From Chondrosia reniformis (taxonomy: Eukaryota; Porifera; Demospongiae; Chondrillida; Chondrillidae), in assembly GCA_947172415.1 (NCBI GenBank), contig OX359190.1, forward strand, positions 5,890,001 to 5,954,000: a DNA stretch of 64,000 bases, written 5' to 3'. The notes under the pieces are model-generated. The model saw nothing but the letters and a program-made list of their open reading frames with translations. It had not been told where the DNA came from and made no database searches. Position 1 is the stretch's first letter. Each line of letters begins with the position of its first letter. A program made the position numbers and the translations under genes. Below, piece after piece: positions 49,999 to 61,978 of this stretch.

Positions 49999-51213
49999 CG
50001 CATGTGTAACATGTCCACAAATTTCCGATTTTTGTAAATCGTCTTATTAGCGCTTTCAGAGGTGTCACATTCCAGGCGGAAGTGTCTCTAGCATGTGACC
50101 TGTGCGTGAAGCGGAGCACCAGCCACTGAAATGCCACGAGTCATCACTAGTCGTTACGATGTTAAATTATCAATTGTGAAAACTTATGAGCAATTTATAT
50201 AGTATAGTGGAGGAAGGCCAATGACGGAGGAAGGCCAATAAAGGCCTACGTGACTGAAACGTTCTATTTTTCTTTTGATTATACTACGTTAATAATCAAA
50301 AAAGAATACAACGTTTCTGTCACGTAAGCCTTAATTCCTCAGCTATTATTAACGTATTATAATAGCTGAGGAATTAAGGCTTACGTGACCGAAACGTTCT
50401 ATTTTCTTTTGATTATACTTCGTTAATTGCTCATACATTTTCGCCATTGATAATTACTTAGATATTAGTAGACATGCAATATGCTTACTGTTTCCACTTA
50501 CCTCTTACAACAACAATAAACTCCGATCAAAGAAACTGTATCGCTACCGAGAAGCCTTACTTGACATATCAACTTCGGAAGTCTAATGTTTGTACCAAAT
50601 ATTTGGGTGCATATTAAACGTCATAAGACGTCATTGTATGATGGCTCAGCTATACTACTAATTTTGGCTGACAATCACGTGACAATACCATTACTCGAAG
50701 GAGAAGAGACAAATGGAAAACGAACCGATTATTAGACAGTGGAGAATTGTATATCTAACCATTTTTTGACATCAATTTCTTCAGTAAGTAACAGCCTAAA
50801 AGTTGTATGTATACTCCTGGAATATTCCCTTGTTTAACTGAGATATTAAGTACTAGAGGCGCCTGATAAAAGTACGAAAATACGTTTTCGATTATAATTT
50901 AAAAACTAAAGGGAATTTTAAAGGAGTATACATACCATCGTTAGATATCATTATCCTTCATAGGTTGGTGTCACCATTTATTCTATATTCGTATTTTCCA
51001 TTGTCTAATAAAATATTTTTGGCGATTTGGCACCTATCACTTACGGCCGCTTAAGTTCTCCTTTAAGCCTGCAATCGTGACGCTCTTGTAGCCAAATTAT
51101 TAAGAAAGAATAGGGCTTCAATTCTATATAATTTGTTTAGTGATATGATGTTTCTAAAGTAAAATAGAATAAATTAAAAAGTGTGTTAGTTAGCGACTTT
51201 TATCGAAAATTAC
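49999..51213. mobile_element. Unclassified 1.2-kb insertion H
   Basis: Unique, more complex sequence between satellite that is otherwise continuous with the tandem copy at 49481-49500 (GTGCATA and GAACATA flank six extra bases there). It contains a palindrome (50294-50349 with 50359-50414, 9-nt loop), a direct repeat of its CGTGAC.GAAACGTTCTATTT core at about 50260 and 50375, and a 14-bp inverted pair (50805-50818, 50922-50935). No terminal inverted repeat, long open frame or known domain was found. It may be a non-autonomous transposon or captured non-repeat DNA. Confidence 0.6.
50294..50414. repeat. Palindrome inside H
   Basis: Two 56-bp arms pair around a 9-nt loop, perfect near the loop (AGCTATTAT/ATAATAGCT and beyond) and imperfect towards the ends. 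Confidence 0.85.
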
Positions 51214-54200
51214 GAACATACAACTTGTATATACAACTAGTACATAGCAACTGCATACAACTAGTATATACATACAACTAGTGCGTACAACTGGTACATA
51301 ACTACTACATACAACTTGTACATAACTAGTACATAGACCTTGTACATAGTACGAGTACATAAAACTGGCATATACAACTACTACATAAACAACAAACTAT
51401 TATATACACACAACTAGTACATAAAACTAGTACAAACAATTAGTACATACAACTACTACATCCAACCACTACATACAACCAGTACCTATATCTAGTAAAT
51501 ATAACTATAACTAGTACATACAACTAGTACATTCAACTAGTACGTAAAAGTAGTCCTAACAACTAGTACATACAACTAATGCCTACTTAATACCTACTAT
51601 AACTAGGACTAGAACCTACAATTAGTACATACAGCTAGCACATACAACAAGTACAGGAAACTAGTACAAACAAGTGGTACATACAACTACTACATATAAC
51701 CAGTACATACACATATAACTAGTATATAAAAATAGTACATACACATAGTACATAAACCTACAAAAAGTACATACAACTAGTACATACAACTAATTCATAG
51801 AAAGAGTACATAAAACTTGAACATACAACTAGTACATTCAATTCATACATACAACTAGCACAAACAACTGGGTCATATAACTAATACATACACCTATTAC
51901 CTATAACGAGTACATACACATATATCTAGAAAATATATATAGTTCATACAACTAGTACATACAGCTAGTGCATACAACTAGAACATCGAACTAGTACACA
52001 CACATATAACTAGTACATACAAATAGTAAATACAACTAGAACATAAAACTAGTGCGTACAACTAGGACATGCAAATAGTACATGCAACTAGTATCTAGTA
52101 CATAAAAGTTGTATAAACATACAAGTAGTACACTGAACATGTCCATGCAATTAGCAGATACAACTAGTACTTTTGAACTAGCACACCTGCTACACATAAC
52201 TAGTACATAAACGGATAACTAGTATATATGAATAGTACATACACATAGTACATACAACTAGAAACTAGAACATACAACTAGGATATATAAAAATAGTACA
52301 TTTAACTAGTACATACAACTGGTATATACATACAAATAGGCCATATAACTAGTACATACACCTACTACATATAACTAGTACATTACACGAATACCTAGTA
52401 AATGTAAATAGTACATACAACTAGTACATACAGCTAGCGCATACAACTAGTACATATAACTAGTGCATAGAATTAGTACATACAACCAGCTAATACAGCT
52501 AGTACCTACAAGTAGTACGTATACCTAGTTCTTACACATAAATATAGTACATATAAATAGTATGTACAACTAGTATATATAACTAGTACAAACAACTAGT
52601 ATATACACCCAGTATATACAAATGTAGTGAGTACATATAAGTAGTACACACATCTAGTACATACAACAATTACACAAAACTGGTAAATACAACTAGTACA
52701 TATAACTAGTACATATAACTAATACACACAACTAGTGTCTAGTATATACAACTAGTTCCTCTCTAGTACCTAGTATAATTAGGACTAGAACCTACAACTA
52801 GTATATGCTACTAGTACATACAACTAGTACATGCAACTAGTACATATAAGTAGTACATAGAATTAGTACATACAACCAGCTGATACAGCTAGTACCTACA
52901 AGTAGTATATATACCTAGTACATACACAAAAATATAGTACATATAAATAGTACGTACAACTAGTATATATAACTAGTACAAACAACTAGTATATACCCCC
53001 AGTATATACAAATGTAACGAGTACATATAAGTAGTTCATACAACTAGTACATACAACAATTACACAAAACTGGTACATACAACTAGTACATATAACTAGT
53101 ACATATATCTAGTACAAACAACTAGTGTCTAGTATATACAACTATTACCTCCCTAGTACCTAGTATAATTAGGACTAGAACCTACAACTAGTATATACTA
53201 CTAGTACATACAACTAGTACATGCAACTAGGACATATAAGTAGTACATAGAATTAGTACATACAACCAGCTGATACAGCTAGTGCCTACAAGTAGTATAT
53301 ATACCTAGTACATACACAAAAATATAGTACATATAAATAGTACGTACAACTAGTATATATAACTAGTACAAACAACTAGTATATACCCCCAGTATATACA
53401 AATGTAACGAGTACATATAAGTAGTACATACAACTAGTACATACAACGATTACACAAAACTGGTACATACAACTAGTACATATAACTAGTACATATATCT
53501 AGTACAAACAACTAGTGTCTGGTATATACAACTATTACCTCCCTAGTACCTAGTATAATTAGGACTAGAACCTACAACTAGTATATACTACTAGTACATA
53601 CAACTAGTACATGCAACTAGGACATATAAGTAGTACATAGAATTAGTACATACAACCAGCTGATACAGCTAGTGCCTACAAATAGTATATATACCTAGTA
53701 CATACACAATAATATAGTACATATAAATAGTACGTACAACTAGTATATATAACTAGTACAAACAACTAGTATCTACCCCCAGTATATACAAATGTAACGA
53801 GTACATATAAGTAGTACATACAACTAGTACATACAACGATTACACAAAACTGGTAAATACAACTAGTACATATAACTAGTACATATATCTAGTACAAACA
53901 ACTAGTGTCTGGTATATACAACTAGTACCTCCCTAGTACCTAGTATAATTAGGACTAGAACCTACAACTAGTATATGCTACTAGTACATACAACTAGTAC
54001 ATGCAACTAGTACATATAAGTAGTACATAGAATTAGTACATACAACCAGCTGATACAGCTAGTGCCTACAAGTAGTATATATACCTAGTACATACACAAA
54101 AATATAGTACATATAGATAGTACGTACAACTAGTATATATAACTAGTACAAACAACTAGTATATACCCCCAGTATATACAAATGTAACGAGTACATATAA

Positions 54201-55591
54201 GTAGTTCATACAACTAGTACATACAACAATTACACAAAACTGGTACATACAACTAGTACATATAACTAGTACATATATCTAGTACAAACAACTAGTGTCT
54301 AGTATATACAACTATTACCTCCCTAGTACCTAGTATAATTAGGACTAGAACCTACAACTAGTGTATACTACTAGTACATACAACTAGTACATGCAACTAG
54401 TACATATAAGTAGTACATAGAATTAGTACATACAACCAGCTGATACAGCTAGTACCTACAAGTAGTATATATACCTAGTACATACACAATAATATAGTAC
54501 ATATAAATAGTACGTACAACTAGTATATATAACTAGTACAAACAACTAGTATATACCCCCAGTATATACAAATGTAACGAGTACATATAAGTAGTACATA
54601 CAACTAGTACATACAACGATTACACAAAACTGGTACATACAACTAGTACATATAACTAGTACATATATCTAGTACAAACAACTAGTGTCTGGTATATACA
54701 ACTAGTACCTCCCTAGTACCTAGTATAATTAGGACTAGAACCTACAACTAGTACATACTACTAGTACATACAACTAGTACATGCAACTAGAACATATGAC
54801 TAGTACATATAACTATTACATATGACTAGTACATAGACATATAACTAGTACATAAATATAATACATACAACTAGTGCAGAAAACTAGTTCACACAAACAA
54901 ACAAATAGTTCATAGAACTAGTTCATTCCTAGTACCTAGTGTAACTTACTAGAACTAGAACCTAGAACTAGTTCAAACATCTAGTACATACAACTAGTAC
55001 ATACAATTAGGCAATAGAACATACAACTAGTACAAACAACTAGTACATGTAACTAGTACATACAACAATTACACATTCCTTATACATTCAACTAGTACAA
55101 ATAACTACTACATTCGACAATTACATACAAATAGTATTGAGTACATACACCTAGTTCATACAACTAGTGCATACAATTAGTACACATGGATAGTACATAC
55201 AGCTAGTAAATATAACTAGTACACACTACTAGTACATAAAACTATAGAGTACATATAACTGGTATATAACTAGTAGAAATAAACAGTACACAAAACTAGT
55301 TCATAAAACTAGTTCGTCCAACTAGTACATGTAACAAGTATCTAGTAAATACAACTAGAATCTACCTAGTACATTGTATAAAGAGTACAAGAATCAACAA
55401 CTGGTACATACACATAGTACATACAACTAGTACTTACAACTAGAACTTACAACTAGAAACTAGTAACTAGTACATACCTAGTACATACAATTAGAACATA
55501 GAACTAGTTGAAACAAAAAGAACATACAACTACTACATACACCTAGTACGTACAACTAGTACTTAGAACTAGTTCATATAACTAGTACATA
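51214..55591 (+). repeat. 13-bp satellite, + orientation, includes 390-bp array
   Basis: Forward satellite. The start (51214-51540) repeats 49494-49830. The central part is the 390-bp array described separately. No gene seen. Confidence 0.93.
52471..54810 (+). repeat. Higher-order array, six copies of a 390-bp unit
   Basis: AATTAGTACATACAACCAGC recurs exactly every 390 bp at 52471, 52861, 53251, 53641, 54031 and 54421. 390 is 30 times 13. Shared variants group copies 2 with 5 (GTAGTTCATAC, ACAACAATTAC) and 4 with 6 (CACAATAATATAG), as unequal exchange over several units would produce. Copy 1 is the most diverged. Single relatives lie near 7840, 15770 and 57130. Confidence 0.95.
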
Positions 55592-55650
55592 CAATGGAAC
55601 CTGAGTAAGCGGTCACCTTATTAAAGTGGTCACCTCTCTTTTCCGGTCGC
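55592..55650. mobile_element. Terminal fragment G1 of a DNA transposon
   Basis: A 59-bp fragment starting near CAATGGAACC, then GTAAGCGGTCACC and GTGGTCACC. The start resembles the CAGTGGAACC-type end of pogo/Tigger elements, but no second end or TA pair is visible. Its last ~37 bp are repeated at the start of G2. Confidence 0.5.
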
Positions 55651-55873
55651 AAACAATTAGAACATACAACTACTACATTCACCTAGTATATACTATTTGT
55701 ACATACAATTAGTACATACAAATAGTACATGCAACTAGTACATAAAGCTAGACTATACAACTAATAACTAGTACATATAACTAGTGCATAGCTACTACTT
55801 ACAACTAGTATATACATACAACTAGTGCATACAACTAATACAGACAATTAGTACATACAACTACTACATTCAA
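55651..55873 (+). repeat. 13-bp satellite between G1 and G2
   Basis: Forward satellite closely matching 48.86-49.08 kb, here framed by the two G pieces. Confidence 0.9.
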
Positions 55874-56522
55874 CCTTATTAAAGCGGTCACCTCTCTTTT
55901 CCGGTCGCCAACGTATACTCCCGAACAATCCACTATATTGAAGTATACATCGAGACATTGTTAATTTGGTCACCTGCGTAATGCGTTTAGCGGTCACCCT
56001 TCCGTAGCCCCGAAGGGATTTCTCTACTCTGTAATGCGGCCATACAGATTTGAAAGTACGTAAATGACAACAATTTATCAATAAAATGTTCTAAAGAGTC
56101 TCCTTTACTCCTTCAGTGACTCTTGCAGCTTTCTTATAAAGTTCTGGTGTCCATGGAAATGATATAACATGGAACTTCCAGCCCGAGACCAACACCACAA
56201 TTCACAGGGCTGCCAGTGACCTCACACACAATCTGGTTCCCTTATCTGAGGAGGAAAAAGTGAGTATATCAAGCGAATGACCTTGGAACGTGACCTACAA
56301 CCTGTCCGTTCTTCTTTACCGCCGTTGCCATTGGGTCATATGGGTTGGACGGCTCTGCTTTCACCTCTAAAACTTCTCCTGGCTCTGGTGTCCACAAGTC
56401 TTTATAATCATGGAACCCACGAATAAACGATGCGTAGCTAAAGTGAGAAACAGATATAGAAGTGGCGTTCGCAGCCATACGACCGAAGCTTGATTAGGTT
56501 AGCAGCTGCTATACACCCACGC
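55874..56522. mobile_element. Element fragment G2 carrying a gene relic
   Basis: 649 bp of non-satellite DNA. The left part has repeated GGTCACC motifs (55888, 55969, 55993), as at a transposon end, overlapping G1 in sequence. The right part is a HIRAN-domain pseudogene on the minus strand. The right end meets satellite abruptly near 56522 without a matching inverted end, so it is truncated. The 77-codon frame at 55848-56081 has no recognisable domain and runs into satellite. Confidence 0.6.
56134..56478 (-). pseudogene. HIRAN-domain protein relic
   Basis: A single minus-strand frame of 115 codons from ATG (56478) to TAA (56134-56136), broken by TGA after GHVPRSFA (56269-56271) and by TAA nine codons later. 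Residues of about 15-67 fit the HIRAN domain (FHDYKDLWTPEPGEVLEV; EPSNPYDPMATAV; VVGHVPR). After the two stops the same frame continues with GNQIVCEVTGSPVNCGVGLG and LEVPC, which fits the tail of small stand-alone HIRAN proteins of invertebrates. HIRAN domains in HLTF/Rad5 bind DNA 3' ends; the role of the stand-alone proteins is not known to me. Two stops in an otherwise intact frame suggest a recent pseudogene. Confidence 0.8.
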
Positions 56523-59500
56523 GAGTAAATATAATTCTTACATGTGACTAGTACATACAACTGGAACATACAACTAGTGCTTTCAACTAGTACATACAAT
56601 TAGGACATATAACTAGTACATACACGTATACCTAGTAAATGTAAATATTACATACAAATAGTACATAGAGCTAGCGCTACAACAAGTAAATATAATTAGT
56701 ACACACACATATAAATAGAATATACAAATAGTAAATACAACTAGTACATACAACTAGTACGTACAACTGGTACATACAACTAGTATATACATACAACTAT
56801 ATAGTACACAGAACTTGTACTTACAATTAGCATATGCAACTACTACATACAACGAATACATACAACTAGTACCTAAAACTAGTAAATATAGCTAGTTCTA
56901 GTACCTACAACTAGTACAAACAACTAGTCCTTTCAACTAGTACATATAACATAAAACATAACATAATACATAAAAATATAACTAGTTCAAATAAATAGTG
57001 CATCCACATAGTACATACAACAAGTTCATAAAACTAGTATATAGCTAGTACTAAGAACTATTGCATACATCTTGTACAAACAACTGGTTCATATCTACTA
57101 TATAAAACTAGTACATATAACTAGTATGTAGAATTAGTACTTACAACCAGCTAATACAGCTTGTACATACAAGTAGTACATATGCCTAGTACATACACAT
57201 ATATATAGTATATATAAATAGTACGTACAACTAGTATATATAACTAGTACAAACAACTAGCACATACACCCAGTACATGCAATTGTAACGAGTACATATA
57301 AGTAGTACATACAACTAGTGCATACAATTAGTACACACAAATAGTACATACAGCTAGTAAATATAACTAGTACATACTACTAGTACATACAACTAGTACA
57401 TATAACTGGTACATAAACCTAGTACATATAAAGAGTACACCCAACTAGTTCATAAAACTAGTTCATACAACTAGTACATGCAACAAGTGTCTAGTACATA
57501 CAACTAGAACCTACCTAATACATAGTATAAATAGTACAAGAATCAACAACTGGTACATACACATAGTACATACAACTAGTACTTACATCTAGTGCATACA
57601 ACTAATACATACAACTAGACTATACCACTATTAACTAGTACATACAACTAGTACATAAATTAAATAGTTACAGCTAGTTCATACAACTAGTAACTAGTAC
57701 ATATAACTAGTACATGCGACTAGAACATACAACTAGTCCAAACACATAGTACATACAACTAGTTCCTAAAACTAGTTTACAGCTAGTACACAGTACTAGT
57801 GCATACATCTTGTACATACATCTGGTTCTATCTACAACATATAACAAGTACATACAACTAGTACATAGAATTAGTACATACAACCAGCTAAAACAGCTTG
57901 TACATGCAAGTAGTACATATACCTATTACATTCACATATGTTTAGTATATATAAATAGTATGTACAACTAGTATATATGACTAGTACAAACAACTGGTAC
58001 ACACACCCAGTACATACAAATGTAACGAGTACATATAAGTAGTACATACAACTAGTATATACAACTTATACATATAAACAGTACATGCAACTAGTACATA
58101 CAACTAGTACATATAACTAGTACACATAACTAGTACATACAACTAGTGTCTAGTATATACAACTAGTTCCTCCCTAGTACCTAGTATAATTAGGATTAGA
58201 ACCTTGAACTAGTATATACTACTAGTACATACAACTAGTACATGCAACAAGTATCTAGTACATACAAAAAGAACCTACCTAGTACATAGTATAACTAGCA
58301 CAAGGATCAACAACTGGTACATACACATAGTACATAAAACTAGTACTAACAACTAGTACATACAACTAGAAACTAGAAAATACTCCTAGTTCATAGAACG
58401 AGTATAAAATACTGTATAGAACATACAGCTTGAATATACATCTAGTACATAGCTAATATTAACAACTAGAATATACATACAACTATTACGTACAACTGGT
58501 ACATAACTAGTACATAGAAATAGTACATACAACTAGTACATACCAAATAGTACAAACACCTAGCCCATTCAATTAGTACATACAACTAGTACATTCAACT
58601 AGTCCATATAACTAGGACAAACAACTAGGAAATATAACTAGTACATTCATCTACTACATATAACTAGTACATACATATATACCTAGTAATTATGAATAGT
58701 ACATACAACTAGTACATACTATTTACAATTAGGTCGTACAACTGGTTCACACAACCATTAACTAGTACATATAACCAGTACATACAACTAGTAACTAGTA
58801 CATATAACTAGTACATTCAACTAGTAAATACAACTAGGAAAAACAACTAGGATATATAACTAGTACATACACCAACTATATATAACTAGTAAATACACAT
58901 ATACCTTATAATTATAAATAATACATACAACTAGTACATACAGCTAGTGCATACAACTAGTATATACAACTAGTTCACAAGCATATAACCACTACATTCA
59001 TATAACGGGTACTTTTATATTGTACATACACATAGCACATATATATAAACAGTAGATAAAAATAGTACACACATCTGCTCCATTTAACTAGTACCTACAA
59101 CTAGAACATACAACTAGTACAAACAACTAGGACATATAACTAGTACATACACCTACTATATATATCTATTACATACACGTATACCTAGTAAATGTAAATA
59201 GTACATACAATTACTACATACAGCTAGCGCATACAACTAGTACATATAACTAGTACACACACATATAAATAGAACATACAAATAGTAAATACAACTAGTA
59301 CATACAACTAGTACCTACAACTAGTACATTCAACTAGTACCTAGTATATACAACTAGAACATACAACTAGTACATAGCTAGTAATAACAACTAGTATATA
59401 CATACAACTAGTACACAGAACTTGTACATACAATTAGCACATGCAACTCCTCAATACAACTAATACATACTACTAGTACCTAAAACTAGTAAATATAGCT

Positions 59501-61884
59501 AATTCTAGTACATATAACTAGTACACACACCTATTACATATAACTAATGCATAAAAATATAACTAGTTCAAATAAATAGTGAGTCCACATAGTACATACA
59601 ACAAGTACATAAAACTAGTAAATACAACTGGAAACTAATACATACAACTAGTATATATATAAAATTAGTACATTTAGCTAGTATATACAACTGGTATATA
59701 CAAACAACTAGTTCATCCAACTAGTACATAAAATTAATAGGTACACCTAGTTCATACAACTAGTAACCAGTACATATAACTTGTACATGCGACTAGTACA
59801 TACAACTAGTACATACAAGTGGTACAGACAACTAGTGTCTAGTATATACAACTACTACCTCCCTATTACCTAGTATAATTAGGACTAGAACCTACGACTG
59901 GTATATACCACAAGTACATACAACTAGTACATACAACTAGTACATATAACAAGTACATATGACTAGTACATACACAAATAATTAGCACATAAATATAGTA
60001 CATGCAACTAGTGCAGAAAACTAGTTCACACAAACAAACAAGTAGCTCATAGAACTAGTTCATTCATTTAATAAGTACATACAACAATTACACACTACTT
60101 ATACATTCAACTAGTACAAATTACAACTATATTCAACTAGTACAAATAAATAGTATTGAGTACATACAACTAGTCCATACAACCAGTACATATAACTAGT
60201 ACATTCAACTAGTACATACAACTAGGACAAACAACTAGTATATATAACTAGTACATCCACCAACTACATATAACTAGTAAATACACATATACCTTGTAAT
60301 TATAAATAGTACATACAACTAGTACATACAGCTAGTGCATACAACTAGTATAAATAACTAGTTCACTAACATATAACTACTACATACATATAACTGGTAC
60401 TTATAAATAGTACATACACATAGTACATACAAATAGTACATTCAACATGAAAATACAACGAGTACAAACAACTAGGATATATAACTAGTACATACACCTA
60501 CTAAATACAACTAGTTCCTACACATATACCTAGTAAATATAAGTAGTATATACAACTAGTACATACAACAAGAAATTAGTCCATACAACTAGACCATACA
60601 ACGAGTATATATATAACACTAGTACATTTAACTAGACATAAAACTTGTATATTCATACAAAGAGTACATTCAACTAGTACATAATATTAGTATGTACAAC
60701 TAATTCACACAACTAGTACATACAAAAAATTCATAAACCTATTATATAGCTAGTCCAAACAACTAGTGCATACATCTTGTACTTACAACTGGTTCATATC
60801 TAGTTCATACAACTAATACATACAACTAGTACATCCAACTAGTATATACAATTAGTACATACAACTACCACATACAACTTGTACATACAACTAGCACCTA
60901 GAACTAGTAAATATAACTAGTATTAGTACATACAACTAGTAGATAGAATTAGTACATACAACCAGCACATACAGCTAGTACGTACAAGTAGTACATATAC
61001 CTAGTACATAAACATATAAATAGTACATACAACTAGTACAATTACATACAACTAGTACATACAACTAGTATATACGATTAGTACAAAAAACTACTTCAAA
61101 CAAACAAACAAGTAGTATGTAGAACAAGTTCCTTCCTAGCTCCTAGCATAACTTCTACAACTAGTTCAAAAAACTAGTACACACAACTAGTACATACAAT
61201 TAGTCACTAGTACATACAACTAATACATACAACTAATACATATAAATACTACATTTGATTGGAACATAGTATCGAGTTCGTACAACTACTATATACAGCT
61301 AGAACATTCAACTAGTATATACAACTACTACATAAAGAGGAAACTAGTACATACAACTAGTACATAGCTACTACATACAACTAGTATATACATAAAACTA
61401 GTGCATACAAATAATACATACAATTAGTACATACAACTACTACATACAACTACTACATACAACCAGTACCTACAACTAGTTAATATTACTAGTACTAGTA
61501 CATAGAACTAGTACATACATCTAATATGTTCAAATAGTCCTAACAACTAGTACATACAACTAATGCCTACTTAGTACCTAATATAACTAGTACTAGAACC
61601 TACAACTAGTACATAGAGCTAGTGGATACACGTAGTACAGGCAACTTGTATATACAATAGTTACATACAACTACTACATATAACCAGTACATACACATAT
61701 AACTAGTATTTAAAAATAGTACACACACCTAGTACAACCAACAAGTACATACAAAACGTACATACAAAACGTACATACAACTAGTACATACAACTAGTAC
61801 ACACAACTACATACAACTAGTATATACATACAACTAGTACGTTCAACTGGTACATAACTAGTACATACAACTTGTACATAGTGT
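56523..61884 (+). repeat. 13-bp satellite, + orientation
   Basis: Forward satellite, about 5.4 kb. 57.13-58.20 kb contains diverged relatives of the 390-bp unit. The 61.36-61.80 kb part repeats 48.96-49.45 kb (offset about 12.4 kb) and the loop at 20.3-20.8 kb. No gene seen. Confidence 0.92.
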
Positions 61885-61978
61885 AACCAAAAGCTCTCTT
61901 AAGGTTTAGTTCCCCTATAGGCTCTTTGTACAGAATAGGCATACAGCACGTAGGAAAATGGTATCCTAGATTTTTCAT
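61885..61978 (+). mobile_element. Penelope-like 3' stub A3
   Basis: About 90 bp matching only the last part of A1/A2 (GGTTTAGTTCCCCTATAGGC to TTTTTCAT). CATAGTGT stands at 61877-61884 and again at 61976-61983, overlapping the element end, which looks like an 8-bp target duplication. It is a severe 5' truncation, as expected from incomplete reverse transcription. Same orientation relative to satellite as A1 and A2. The 63-codon frame at 61817-62008 is fortuitous. Confidence 0.8.

Noticed and set aside
50365-50400. CTGAGGA ... GAAAC in insertion H as a hammerhead
   Set aside because: The core letters match but there is no stem II between them and no proper cleavage triplet pairing.
55848-56081. 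77-codon frame at the left of G2
   Set aside because: It crosses the satellite border and the repeated GGTCACC motifs, with no domain recognised.
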